DNA of 64,000 nt from positions 9,604,501-9,668,500 of the forward strand of contig CM028923.1 of NCBI GenBank assembly GCA_016801845.1. The letters run 5' to 3'. The DNA comes from Polydactylus sextarius. Taxonomy: Eukaryota > Chordata > Actinopteri > Polynemidae. The notes below the pieces were generated by a model, which worked only from the letters and a program-made list of their open reading frames with translations, was not told the DNA's origin and made no database searches. The translations under genes and the position numbers were made by a program. Shown in pieces: positions 1-13,390 of the stretch. Position 1 is the first letter of the stretch; each line of letters starts with the position of its first letter.

Positions 1-670
1 ACAAGCGAGCGCTAACGCGTTAGCTAACGTAAACAGCACGCTAGCTGTAGGACTTAGCCAACCGTGGATAAGTTTGTTGGAAATGCATCATCGCGAAGAA
101 ATCATGCATTACCCAGGTACATAGACGTTACAATCGCAATGTTAGCTTGCGTAACGTAACACCACGGCCAGGATTGGTAAAGTCGGAGTGTTTTTGTTTT
201 GTTTTTACAATCAGTTTTGTAAACCTGTGACCAAGCCTTCATCGTTGAGTTGATTTTTTTTTTGTGAATTTGAGAAGAAATGATGGCGTTTCGGACTGAC
301 CCTGCCCTCCGTCCCAGGTAGGGGAGTGGTGGTGTTGGAGACTCCCCGGCCTGGCTTGGCCCGCTGTTTACGGATGATGGGAAAACAGTGATCAGCGGCC
401 GATGTGTTAGTTGTATTTATGCTTTTACTCTCAAAGACAATTATGAATCGCCATCAGAACTGGGATGCCTTGTCAATGAAGTGATTTTCTATTCAGGAAA
501 CATTTTAGACAAGATCACGATGGACACGGAGGAAGTTCCCCAAGAAGAAAACTGTTGGAAATAATCATGAGCTGTTGAGCTCAAGTCGGTGAATTTATTA
601 TATCATTATTATTTTTTAAATAATAGATATTATTTTTTAAAGACCGTATCACTGGAACAACTTCATCATC
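1..670 (+). promoter_or_regulatory. kdm5a: kdm5a 5' flank and probable 5' UTR
   Basis: Sequence upstream of the kdm5a start codon. A good donor (CAG|GTAGGG) at 317/318 and a plausible acceptor (ttctattcag) ending at 496 suggest a non-coding first exon ending at 317 and a 5' UTR continuing from 497 into the coding exon. There are upstream ATGs, for example near 281 and at about 520; the latter opens a 13-codon reading frame that stops before the main start. The promoter itself is not resolved: no TATA box is clear, and the transcription start may be at or before the left edge. Confidence 0.5.
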
Positions 671-3600
671 ATGTCTGCATTTGCTGAGTTCGTCCCACCT
701 CCTGAATGTCCGGTTTTTGAACCGAGTTGGGAGGATTTCTCAGACCCTTTAGGGTTTATCAACAAGATCCGACCTATTGCAGAGAAAACGGGCATCTGCA
801 AGATCCGACCCCCTGAGGTAAACTCATATCATTTTATACACAAGATGGTTAAATCTGATTTAAAAAAAAAATCTGTACGTGGGCAGCGCTGTTGCTGCTT
901 TACTCGGGGCCTGCGTGATTTTTTTGCGATAGACAACGACATCACCAGTTGCCGTTTCTCTAATAGAGGTCAAATCAGGCTTAATTTCTTTGCTCTCAAA
1001 CGCTGCATATTTTCAACTTGCATGCATCAAGCTTTTGCGTCGTTGTTCAGAAAAGTTTCAGAAAGGGAAAGTAAAATCAACAGCTCCCATAATTCTTTTG
1101 TTATTGTTTTTTTCTCCCCCTGATGGTTAGCTAAGTTACAGCACAAAGATTGTACCACGTTAGCTGCCAAGATGCGACACGGTGCGACATGGAGGCCTTT
1201 ATCTGCTGTCACACAACACACCTCTATTTATGCTAGATTTATTAAATATACATATACGAACAACCATAATTGCTGTGTGTGTGACTGTAATTAGTGTGTT
1301 ATTAATCTAGTAGTTGCAAGAAGCTTTGCACATGTTCTTGGTTTGCTCAAGAACCACTGATTTGTTCCACGTTGCAGCCCTGTCAACCATCGTTTACCTC
1401 ATTTCTGATGTTGTTGTGAGAAGACTTCATGTTCATGCTTTTGTTTTTTTTTTTTTTTTTTTTCCTGTCTGTCAGGACTGGCAGCCTCCATTTGCCTGCG
1501 ACGTACGCAACTTTCGCTTCACTCCACGAGTACAAAGGCTGAATGAACTTGAGGTGAGTTCAGAAAAATGTCCATCATGCCCGAATAATATTAATTCACC
1601 TGTCACGGTTTGTGTTTGTGTTTTGTCTGTGTTGTTTTAAGCATGTAAAACAAGGGCAGCTTCAATCTGAAAGAGTTGTAAGGTTCTCACCTATCCAGAG
1701 CAGCGTGTTTGTTTATCAAAGTGCAGCCATTCAGACATAATTTTGCCTGAGGTGTCCACAGAGCATAGCAGCAAAACACATTGGCTCATAAATTTACAGT
1801 CTGTCCTTTCGCTCTCTCTCTCTCTCTCTCTCTCTCCTCCTCTTCTCTCCTGCTGGTCCAGGCCCTCACTCGGGTTAAGCTCAACTTTTTGGATCAAATC
1901 GCAAAGTTCTGGGAGCTGCAGGGATCCAAGATTCGATTCCCTCATGTGGAGAGAAAGATTTTAGACCTCTATCAGCTCAGCAAGGTACGTCTATGCACAG
2001 CTGGTTTTAATAATAAATAAACAATGATAACAGTTGTGAATGCTGAATGACAAATGTTTTTATCTGAGTACATGAAGCTTTAAGGCTGTCTAAACTTGGG
2101 TGGATGCTATAATTGGCTGCAAGTAAAGAAGTTTCCATTCCTTTTGCTATTGTTATGCATGCTATTGGACTCTTGTTAACATGTGGGTGTGTGTTTTTCA
2201 GATCGTTTCATCTGAGGGTGGCTTCGAGAATGTATGTAAGGAGAAGAAGTGGTCCAAGGTGGCAAGTCGAATGGGCTTCCCATCTGGGAAAGGGACCGGT
2301 TCGTTGCTACGCTCCCACTATGAGAGGATTCTTTACCCCTACGAGCTCTTTCAGTCCGGAGCCACTCTGACTGTGAGTGCTGCTGACTGCTGTTTGTCTA
2401 CACTAAAGTTTTAGTTGCGTCATAGTAATATTTTTGTACATGGTGCGTACAAAAATGCTGTTTTATAAAGACGAGAAAATAAGCAACTGTTATTTATGTT
2501 ATGTGGTTTTCTGAAAAAATATACTGTATTTTTAAACATCTGCAAACATGAGAAGATCAGATCAGATATGATTTTTGTGGCGCACACAAAGGCAGCAATC
2601 AAAATTAGTTTTTAACCAAAGTTGTACAGCTGCTCTAAATAGTTAGAGCAAGTTCACATACACAGCATGTGAATGGGTGTTGATGTGAAAATGACACTTG
2701 TGTTTTTTAATTTTTTTTTTTTTTTTTTTTTCCACAGAGCTGAATTTATTTTGACTGCTGCCACTGTTTCTGTCGTAGTAATAATAATTACAATAATAAG
2801 ACCCTTGTTTATTTTCTCTCCAATCAGGGCATCCAGAGGCTGTACGATGAGGGTGATGACGGGGAGGAAACAGATGAGGGGGTCGGCGACGAGACGGTGA
2901 AGGAAGAGGAGCTGGACGAGGAGGACGACAAGGAGAGAGAGAAAGACGGAGAGGGCGACGAATCACAAACCAAAGATCGGCTTCTGCCTGAGAGACGGTC
3001 CAGGCGCCTCAAGTCTGAGGTGAACACAAAACAGAAATAAACACAGCAGAATAGGATAAAATAGGAGACTGGGTCACATGGCAGGAAGTGTAATTCCTTT
3101 TGAAACAGGCAGTCCACCAAAAAAATGAATAAGCTTAGTGTTTTTAATGTCAGTTAATCTGCATTAGCCGTGCAAACTCTTAGCTGCAGCAGACGTGCTC
3201 CCCAGAGGCTGTTTAACATTTGACCTTTTTTGCAGGATCGCTCTGTTTCACTGTCTGTTGTTGTTGCTGCTGCTTGTGTTTCTCTAGAGAGAAAATAAGG
3301 AGCCAAAAGGGCTGAAACTCTTCAGCACTAGTCCTAAGATGGTAGGCTTGGAGATCGTGTCAGCGGGTAAAGATCATTCTCAGTTCATTTGTAATTTTAC
3401 ACAGAAACACAGAACAAGAAATTAGCACATTTACAGCGAGTGTTTGTTTTCTTTTACGTCACTTAGATGATGGATTCAATAAAAAGCAGCGTCACCTCAA
3501 AGCCCAGGCCTTCGCCATCAAAATGAGACCACGTAAAGAGACCCTGGAGGTCAATTTTGTGAGTAGCAGCTCAGTGTGTGTGTGTTGACTGATGTTTAAT

Positions 3601-6600
3601 TTTTATCCTCTCTAACTCCACTCCATAGAAGTGACCATCCCTGTCTCTTGACTCTTATTCCAACCAGATCGACCTCTACCTCTGCCTGGTGTGCGGTCGT
3701 GGCGATGAGGAGGATCGGCTCCTGCTGTGCGACGGTTGTGATGACAGTTATCACACATTCTGTCTGATCCCGCCTCTACAGGACGTGCCCAAGGGGGACT
3801 GGCGCTGCCCGAAATGTGTTGCTGAGGTAACACTGGAATGTGAAAGTGAAAATTCACATTGTGAAATCGGAGTTTTGATGGCCCTCCACTTTTGTTTTAT
3901 ATAGATAATACATTTCATATGTATTTTAATCAATATGTTGCCCGTCTTTGCATACAGGAGTGCAGTAAACCCAGAGAAGCGTTCGGCTTCGAGCAGGCTG
4001 TACGGGAATACACCCTGCAGAGCTTTGGAGAGATGGCTGACCACTTCAAGTCGGACTATTTCAACATGCCCGTACATGTATGTACAATTGTTTCGATTTA
4101 ACTCTGATGAGTTAAATGAGATATCAAGTGAGCAGAGACTTTGATTAGTTTCATTTTGTACTCACAGATGGTCCCCACTGAGCTGGTGGAGAAGGAGTTC
4201 TGGCGCCTGGTCAGCAGCATCGAGGAGGACGTCATCGTTGAGTACGGAGCTGACATCAGCTCTAAAGATGTGGGAAGTGGATTTCCCGTCAGGGATGGCA
4301 AGAGGAGGCTACTGGGAGACGAAGAGGTGAGAAAATTGCGTTATTGTTTACACAAACTTTTCAAGTGTTGAGGTGACAGATTTTGTATTGTAAAAAATTG
4401 TAATAGGTTTGTATTACATTTAGACTACTTAAAAGCCCAATTTATTGTCACCAATAAAACTTTTATTTAAGGTCCCCTGTGTCTTGTATTACAGCTTGAT
4501 TTTCTTCCTCTGCCCTCCATGTAATAAACCCCCCGTAAAACCATTTTTAAATGTAATCTAACTAAATTAAGAACACAACTTTTCCCTGAAGTTAAAAAAA
4601 GTACTTTATTTCTTCTCGTGTCAGGACTACGCCAACTCAGGCTGGAACCTGAACAACATGCCGGTGCTGGAGCAGTCGGTGCTCACCCACATTAACGTGG
4701 ACATCTCGGGCATGAAGGTGCCTTGGCTTTACGTGGGCATGTGTTTCTCCTCTTTCTGCTGGCACATCGAGGATCACTGGAGTTACTCCATCAACTTCTT
4801 GCACTGGTGAGACAAAGGGGATACATGAACACTTGTGACAGGCGTCAGCATCAGGTAAAATATCTTAATGTTATTTATTTCTCTGTTTTCCAGGGGTGAA
4901 CCTAAGACTTGGTATGGGGTGCCAGCATCTGCAGCAGAGCAGCTGGAGGCTGTAATGAAGAAGTTGGCTCCGGAGCTGTTTGACTCGCAGCCTGACCTCC
5001 TCCATCAACTCGTCACCATCATGAATCCTAATATCCTCATGGAGCACGGTGTTCCTGTATGTATCCTGCACTTGGGGTTGATATTTAGACTTATAATAAA
5101 TTTGATATATTTTATTAACATGTGCCTTTTCCCTCTCAGGTGTACAGGACCAATCAATGTGCTGGAGAGTTTGTGGTGACCTTTCCCAGAGCGTATCACA
5201 GCGGCTTCAACCAGGGCTACAACTTCGCAGAGGCTGTTAACTTCTGCACTGCAGACTGGGTAAGTGAAAAGAAAATTTCTCTTCAATTAAAATGCTTTTT
5301 AAGGTCAAACACAAGGGTTTATCTTTTGTTCACACTCTTCCGCAGTTACCCATGGGTCGTCAGTGTGTGGCACACTACAGGCGTCTCCACCGTTACTGTG
5401 TCTTCTCTCACGAGGAGCTGCTGTGCAAGATGGCTGCTGACCCAGAGAGCCTGGACGTGGAGCTGGCTGCCGCTGTGTTCAAGGAAATGGGAGATATGAT
5501 GGAGGAGGAGACAAAACTCAGACAGGCTGTCCAAGAAATGGTAAGAGGGAGTTCTGCCTTCATGTGTTTCATGAAATAAGGAAAATCCCTCTCATCCTTC
5601 GTGGCCTGAATTTCTCTGTCCTCTTTTCCTACAGGGAGTGTTGTCCTCAGAACAAGAGGTTTTTGAGCTAGTCCCTGACGACGAACGCCAGTGCCACAAG
5701 TGTAAGACAACCTGTTTCCTGTCTGCACTGACTTGTTCCTGCAGCCCGGATCGTCTGGTCTGTCTTCACCACGCGGCAGATCTCTGTGACTGTCCACTCG
5801 GCAACAAGTGTCTCAGGTGAGTACCACAATACCAGTTCTGTTAAAGCTGGTAAATTCTAACAAATAAATGTAACTAATAAACTATATATTTCAGGTATCG
5901 CTACGATCTCGAGGAGTTTCCGTCTATGCTTTACGGGGTCAAAACACGGGCTCAGTCCTATGACACGTGGGCAAAGAGGGTCACAGAGGCACTAGCTGCA
6001 GACCAGAAGAACAAGAAAGGTTTTATTGCTATGACAAGATACATATATGTTGCACGGAAATAGATGTTTTTGTCCTATTTCACGATTCTTCTTTTTGTCT
6101 TAGATCTCATCGAGCTTAAGGTGCTGCTGGAGGACGCAGAGGACAGAAAGTATCCTGAGAACACTCTTTTCCGACGCCTTAGAGACATGGTCAAGGAGGC
6201 GGAGACGTGCTCCTCTGTGGCTCAGCTGCTGCTCAGCAGAAAGCAAAGGCACAGGTCAGTGGACACAAAGCCCTTACTAGAACTCAACAGATAACACGCA
6301 ACTCAAACAAAGCACTTCACTTCAACATTTTATTTTTTTGCGTGTGCCTTTGCAGTAGCCGTCTGCGATCTGAAAGCAGTCGTAACCGCACCAAACTGAC
6401 AGTGGATGAGCTCAAGGCCTTTGTGGATCAGCTGTACAGGCTGCCCTGCATCATCAGCCAAGCCAGACAAGTTAAAGTAAGTCCTGTCCATACCAACATG
6501 CAGTCAAACACACAACCACAGTCATATTCAGTCCAGCTCTACAATCTTCTCTCCGACTTTCTGTGCCTCCAGGAGCTGCTTGAGAATGTGGAAGACTTCC

Positions 6601-9600
6601 ACGAGCGAGCCCAGGCGGCATTATCAGACGAGATGCCTGACTCCTCCAAGCTGCAGGCGCTGTTGGACCTGGGAAGCGGCCTGGACGTGGAGTTGCCTGA
6701 GCTCCCCAGACTCAAACAAGAACTCCAGCAGGCACGCTGGCTCGACGAGGTGGGCCCTTGTAAGAAATACAACCTGTTTATTGTGTTGTTGTAACTGTAG
6801 CCTCAAGTTACATGCTGTTCTCCTCCTCACATTTTAGGTGCGTGTCACCCTGGCCGAGCCCCACCGGGTCACCCTGGAGCTGATGAAGAGGTTGATAGAC
6901 TCTGGGGTGGGCTTGGCTCCGCACCACGCTGTGGAGAAGGCCATGGCTGAACTGCAAGAGATCCTGACTGTGTCGGAGAGATGGGAGGATAAGGCTCGTG
7001 CCTGCCTCCAGGCCAGGTACGCTTGCATGAATGAATATTTAGTCATTTAATGAACCACATTAGAGGCAGAAGGCTTGTTAACTTCAACTGGTGAATTCAA
7101 AAAAAAAGCTGAGTCACGCTTGACCATCCCACGTCCGTCTGTCCTCCCGTAATCCCAGGCCCAGACACAGCATGGTGACCTTGGAGAGCATTGTGCTGGA
7201 AGCAAGGAACATTCCAGCGTATCTGCCGAATATTTTGGCCTTGAGAGAGGCGCTGCAGAAAGCCAAGGAGTGGACTGCCAAGGTGGAGGCAATCCAGAGT
7301 GGGAGCAGCTACGCTTACCTGGAGCAGCTGGAGAGTCTTTTGGCCCGTGGTCGCTCCATCCCCGTCCGGTTAGATCCACTTGCCCAGGTGGAGTCTCAGG
7401 TGGCGGCAGCTCGAGCCTGGAGGGAAAGGACGGCTCGCACCTTCCTCAAGAAGAATTCCACCTACACGCTGCTTCAGGTTGGTCATCACAGGTCAAAGAT
7501 GGAGGAGTTGTTAAGTAATTCTTCAGCTTTCAGCAGACAAAAAAGTTTTTGTTTGTTCTTTTAGGTTCTCAGTCCTCGTGTGGACATCGGTGTCTATGGC
7601 AACAGCAAAAGCAAACGGAAGCGTGTCAAGGAGCTCATGGAGAAAGAGAGAGGAGGCTTTGACCCCGAGACCCTCAGCGACCTGGAGGAGAGTCTGGACG
7701 AGGTCCGAGACCCTTCGACTGTTGTGGCTGCCTTTAAAGCCAAAGAGCAGAAAGAAGTGGAGGCCATCCACTCACTGCGCGCCGCCAACTTAGCCAAGAT
7801 GGCCATGGCTGACCGCATCGAGGAGGTGAAGTTCTGCCTGTGTCGAAAGACGGCCAGTGGCTTCATGCTGCAGTGCGAACTTTGTAAAGACTGGTTCCAC
7901 GGAGCTTGCGTGCCTCTACCTAAAACAGGAACACAGAAGAAACTGGGCGTAGGTTGGCAGAGTAACAGCAAAGACTCTAAGTTCCTCTGTCCGTTGTGCC
8001 AGCGGTCGAGGAGGCCGAGGCTAGAGACCATTCTGTCGCTGCTGGTGTCGCTGCAGAAGCTGCCGGTGCGTCTGCCGGAGGGAGAGGCTCTCCAGTGTTT
8101 GACGGAGAGGGCGATGAGCTGGCAGGTAGGCACAGAAATGACAAGACCGATCGTAGCTACACACATCACATTGTGTTTTTTACACCACTCCGACTGTCCC
8201 TCCAGGACCGAGCCCGTCAGGCCCTGGCCACTGAGGAGTTGTCCTCTGCTCTGGCGAAGCTGTCGGTGCTGAGCCAACGCATGGTGGAGCAGGCTGCCAG
8301 GGAAAAGACGGAGAAGATCATCAACGCTGAGCTGCAGAAAGCTGCTGCCAACCCTGACTTACAGGTACTGACCGCAAATAATTGAAACTATCACTAAACA
8401 ATGTTAATGTCTTTCTCATTTCAGTACATCAGTTGTTCTTGCAGCTTGTGCTGGGACCTTGTGTGCAAGTATTAGATACACCAGGAGAGGGCAGTAACAC
8501 ATAAATATAAAATAGAGCACAAAATTGGATCGACAGTGTAAAGTGTGAAGAAATGCAGTATGTGTTGGCTGTTCTCAAGACCCTCAGGCGAAATGTTTGG
8601 CTTTTAGCTTTGCCTTCTGCTTTTCTAGAAAAATATAAGATAGCATGGAAGCTGTGAAATAGTTTGAAATGTCCCATATGAATTATTAAAACCACTGAGT
8701 GTGTGTATGTTTTCCATCCTTAGGGCCACATCCAGACTTTTCAACAGTCTGGTTTCAGCAGAGCAACATCACCTCGCCAGTCTGTGGATTACGACGACGA
8801 GGAGACAGACTCAGACGAGGACATCAGGGAGACTTACGGTTATGATATGAAGGTATTTTTAAATGTGAGGTGTTGTTCAATACAAATAAATTCTTTTTTA
8901 AAAAACACAATATTTTTCATAATCATTGTTCTCTCTGTGTATCTGTTTTTCTTTCAGGACCCCGGCGAGGTGAAGCCCTACCTGTTCTGTGACGAGGAGA
9001 TTCCCGTCAAGTCCGAGGAGGTGGTCAGTCACATGTGGCCAGCAGCCACGCCTTCCTTCTGCGCTGAGCACGCCTACTCATCGGCCTCCAAGTCCTGTGT
9101 GCAAAGTGAGGCCGCATCAACTAGTGTTTTGTTTATCTGCTTCCAATTTCCTCTGAAATAAGCGCCCCCGCTATCTGACACTCTCAAATATTTGCATTTC
9201 AGACCTCGGCACACCCAGAAAACAACCCAGGAAGACCCCTCTGGTCCCCCGCAGCCTGGAGCCGCCAGTGCTGGAGCTGTCCCCGCAGGCTAAGGGCCAG
9301 CTGGAGGAGCTGATGATGCTGGGAGACCTGCTGGAGGTGTCCCTGGATGAAACCCAGCATATCTGGAGGATCCTGCAGGCCACACACCCCCCCTCTGAGG
9401 AGAGATTCCTGCAGGTCATGGAGGTAGGGAGTTCATTTATTACGCAACATGATTGCACAGCTGGACAGTGACTGAATACCAGGACTGTATTTTGGTCAGT
9501 TTTGAAAATGGATACAGGTCAAACAATTGCAGATACAAATGATTATTATCTTCTTCACGTCTTTCCAGCCTGATGATTCTCTGATGGAGAAGCCTCTGAA

Positions 9601-12195
9601 GATCAAGCTCAAAGATTCAGAGAAGAAGAGGAAACGGAAGCTGGAGCGAGCAGAGCACCACCACATGCTGATGGCCGCCGCGGCCGCCGGTGGTGCCACG
9701 GGAATGGGAGAAATGCGGCCGGCCAAGTCCAAAGAACTGAAAAGGGTTGGCTTAGAGCTCGGCCTGGGCGGGAAACCCAAGAAGAAGAAATTGAAACTCA
9801 ACTTGGACAAGAACCGGGAGATGAAGCAGCTAGCCAAACGATTAGCCAAGGAGGAGAAGGAGAGGAAGAGGAAGGAGAAGGCAGCCGCCAAGGCAGAGGC
9901 TATCAGGGAGGGACTGGAGAAGAGGAAGGAGAAGAAGATTCTCGACATTCCCTCCAAATATGACTGGTCCGGAGCTGAGGACTCCAATGATGAGAACGCT
10001 GTGTGTGCGGCCAAGAACTGCCAGAGACCCTGTAAAGACAAGGTGAGGACTCGGTCGCAGTTTTAATGAAAACTAAAAGTGATGTGGTGATGAACTCTGC
10101 CCTTTTTTTTCTAATATAAGCCGGAGTTTCAACTCTAAAGATCAAGACCCGTGTTGTCAGGAGGTTGTGTTGTCAGAGGCACAAGGGGTGAATCATAGAT
10201 GATTAATAGACATAGCTCTGGTTTAGAAATTAACAGAGGTCACAGGTGACCATATGACTCTGCACCTTTTTTAAACCTCAAAGTTATGTATGTTTTTAAA
10301 TATCATTTTTAAAACACTCATTGAAAGCCACATATTTATTAGAAATGTGGTCCAATATCATGGTGATAATAGAAATACATATAATTTATCAGGTTATATC
10401 CAATAATTGCTGCAGCTAATTATTATTTCAACTGTCAAGGAATCTGCCAATTAATTATTTGGTCTATAAAATGTCAGAAAATGGTGAAAAATTAAACTTA
10501 TTTTGTCCAAAACACAGGCTAAAACAAAAAAAAAAAAAGGTGACTCTTCGGAAACAAGACCGTTTCGGTTAAATGTCTGTTTAACAGTTGTACTTGTAGT
10601 AAATATGTCTAAATAGAAAGAAAATCCACATAAAATATGGTTTTATCAGCTGTGAATTACCTGTAGGAGCATGAGATGTCTTAAATCTACTTCCTGTTGC
10701 TGTGAATATGGGCAGGAAATATATGATTTTCTTTAGTGTATCTTCTGTTTTCTGTGTCAGAAGTGTCATTATGATCCAAAAGCTCAGTGAATTGAGGTTA
10801 TAAATCCAGACTGACTGGTGAAACAAGTGTGAGCCTGTGTTATTTAACAGCTGTTGCTGCTGGAGGGCCTTGATGTTGGTACATTACAACATCCCCACCG
10901 CTCTCAGAGAAAGACAGTAAACGCCTCAGTTTCTTTGTTCAGAGTGTAAACACTCAAGTGTCTCCCACTAAATGATTTTTTCTTTTCTTTCTTTTTTTTC
11001 TGTTTTTTTTTTGTTTTCTGAGTACAAAGTTAATAACAAACATTTCTCAAAATGAACATCATGGAACTTTATTGAATATCAACAGCTGATAACAGCACTG
11101 GAACACCTTAAAGAGAGTTACACATAACGTATTAACAGGACACACCGATGCGGTTCTGTTTTTAAGACAGAACTCCAGACTCTCTGCTGAGTTAACCAGT
11201 GGCCAGTCTCCTTCCCCTTTGTTTCATCAGGGGGGCGGCCAATCAGAGCGCAGGAACCAGTAGGCCTGCAGCTCTGTGGGTGGAGTAAAGATGGTGAAAT
11301 TATGAAGGTGCTGCTGTAAACTAGGTCGACGACACCCGAAGTTGTGATGAATGAGGGTTTTATGACACATTACTGAGATTTAGGTGTTTCCTCAGCGATT
11401 TATTTATCACAGTAAGTTCTTGTGTTTAAAAAAAAAAAAAAAAAAAAAAAATCAATTAATCCAGGATGCAAATTAAATCGGACCCAGCCAGCTGTGACTG
11501 GGTCCAGGGTCCTGGTAGCAGCGACTCGCTGTGATGAATTACAGGGACATTTAGGGATGCACGTACATATAATCCATCAGACTGTGGTGTATTAAATGTT
11601 GCATCAATAACACAACACTCATAATAGTAATGACTTAACTTCAGATTTATTGCATTTGAATAAATCAGATAAATCAAACAATGACTGACCCACGGCTTTA
11701 ACGAACGCTGTTAAAAATTAAAAATTTCTGCAATTTTGTGTTTTGCTTGACAAACCACCGCCACGTGTTTTTTTTTTTTTTTTTCTGATGTTATAATGCT
11801 TCCTTATTGTTTTCTCACATGTCTGTGTTTTTGTTTTGCAGGTGGACTGGGTCCAGTGCGACGGCGGCTGCGACGAGTGGTTCCACCAGGTGTGCGTGGG
11901 CGTGTCGTGCGAAATGGCCGAGAACGAAGACTACATCTGCGTGGACTGTAGCCGCAAGGTGGTCGGAGGCGGAGGTGTGGGGATGACCATGGAGGAGGTG
12001 ACGGAGGAGAGCGTCGTGGTGCTGGCGACGACGATGTGCGGTGTTGGAGGTGGCGCCGTCGTAGGCGGCGGCGGGGTGCAGAGCTTGCCCACGTCCGTCG
12101 TGGCGGCATGGTCGCACACATCCGCTGCTTCTCATCTAAACCCGACAACTTCACATCAGCAGCAGCAGCAGCAGGAACCTCAACAAGGCAGCTAG
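671..12195 (+). CDS. kdm5a: Lysine-specific demethylase 5A (JARID1A/RBP2)
   Basis: Nuclear Fe(II)/2-oxoglutarate dioxygenase that removes methyl groups from histone H3K4me3/me2. Coding exons: 671-817, 1476-1553, 1862-1984, 2202-2372, 2828-3019, 3288-3366, 3467-3558, 3668-3826, 3958-4077, 4168-4326, 4625-4806, 4894-5056, 5140-5259, 5346-5540, 5635-5816, 5895-6019, 6104-6254, 6356-6476, 6573-6749, 6838-7016, 7159-7477, 7565-8125, 8206-8364, 8724-8852, 8958-9105, 9203-9423, 9569-10042, 11842-12195. All junctions keep frame, giving 1759 residues (human about 1690). Domains in order: JmjN (about 12-53), ARID (77-167), PHD1 (299-347), JmjC (440-600) with iron ligands His487, Glu489 and His575, C5HC2 zinc finger (680-735), PLU-1 (745-1075), PHD2 (from Cys1169) and PHD3 (about 1632-1675). 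An LFCDE motif near 1370 matches the RB-binding LxCxE. KDM5A is preferred over KDM5B/C because the sequence between domains and the three-PHD layout follow human KDM5A, and an SLC6A12/13-type gene is next door. The C-terminal tail differs from mammals. Confidence 0.97.
10043..11841 (+). other. kdm5a: last intron of kdm5a (1.8 kb)
   Basis: The longest kdm5a intron, splitting PHD3: its first cysteines are in the preceding exon and the CDGGCDEWFH part in the last exon. It holds a degraded interspersed repeat near 10.4-10.53 kb, long A/T runs (about 11428-11450 and 11768-11784) and an adjoining GC box and CCAAT box at 11233-11243. No coding exon is seen. Confidence 0.8.
10400..10530. repeat. degraded teleost interspersed repeat (hAT/MITE-like)
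   Basis: The stretch around 'ttggtctataaaatgtcag' followed by 'aaaatggtgaaaa', with 'tattttgtccaaaac' downstream, is a wording I recognise from a very common fish repeat that usually begins 'gctgcaactaa'. A diverged start of that kind is visible at about 10411. Family assignment is from memory of the motif; a repeat-library search would settle it. Confidence 0.55.
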
Positions 12196-12850
12196 CGCTA
12201 AAAAAAAAAAAGGCCCAGGACAGAGTTTGAGTGGTTTACCTCAGACTATGAACGTAACCGAGGTAACCAGAGAGAGACAAGTTCGGGGGTATTTCTGTAA
12301 CTTTCCTGGATTACAGAACACAGAAGGACAACAGAGTTGGATCCCACTTTCACCACAAGGCTCCAGCAGTGACACCACCTCTCTCTCTCTCTCTCTCTCT
12401 CTCTCCAGCGTAATGATGCGCTGTAAAGTTTCCTAGTGCACAGACTAAACTTTTAGTTTTAGGCCTAGAAACATCCACCAGCTCTTTCCCGGTTCCTCAT
12501 CCTCAACAATAACAAGTCAATGGTGCCGTGAACTGAACCGTCGAAACAAACACCCACTCACCCCAACTGTTGTTGTGTTTGGTGCAAAACGGGCAAAGAA
12601 ACAAACAAACAAATAAACAAACTTTCCCAGTCGTGTTTTACTGGACACCCTGAACCGCTAACCTTCGCCCTCTCTGTGACCTCTGACCTCTGCCTGGTCC
12701 ATCAGACAGTAACATCTCAATATGTAGAGAAAAAAAAAATGGTTGTAATGTAGTGGAATTATTTATAATGTACATAGCTTTTAAGCAATTAAACAAATGG
12801 ATTGTGGCTTTTGTTTTGTTTTCTCACCTTTAATAAAATATTCCTAGTCA
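12196..12850 (+). other. kdm5a: kdm5a 3' UTR with poly(A) signal
   Basis: Downstream of the kdm5a TAG stop (12193-12195). It includes a (CT)n run at about 12379-12405 and an AATAAA at 12832-12837 that is the best candidate poly(A) signal. No conserved reading frame is visible. Confidence 0.7.
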
Positions 12851-13352
12851 AATGACACATATTTTTTGCATTCATTTACGTGTTTGAGTGATTTCTATTT
12901 TGTTTTTGTTTTTTAAATATATATATAAAATATAAAAAATCCGAATTTGAGTCACGAATCATGGTCGGAGGCTCAGCTGTGACTTAGTGTGATGGTCGTG
13001 TTATTGAGAGGTTGATTGATTTTTCAAGTTGTAGGTTAAGCTTCACATTTCCTGTGTTACTCATTAGCTCCATTAGGAAGATGTGGTCGCATGTTGCGGA
13101 GCTTCGGTTTGGAGACTTGCATGTTAAATGACATGTTACACGTGTTACATGTTTTTTTTTTTTTTGGTCAAAAGCAAAAAAAAAAAAAATATTTTGAAAG
13201 AAATACTGTGTATTTATTCTCTTATTTTTCATTTTGTCAAAATGAACTCTTACTGGTTCAACAGCAACATTTTATTGGGATTTAAACATCAGTACAAAAT
13301 GCAGAATCATGGATACTTGCAGAATAAAGAGAGCAGAGGAGGATTGTGGGTG

Positions 13353-13390
<38 letters not shown>

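Noticed and set aside
7594..8277. 227-codon minus-strand frame inside kdm5a
   Set aside because: Exact antisense of the PHD2-coding exon; the plus frame has clear homology and splice sites.
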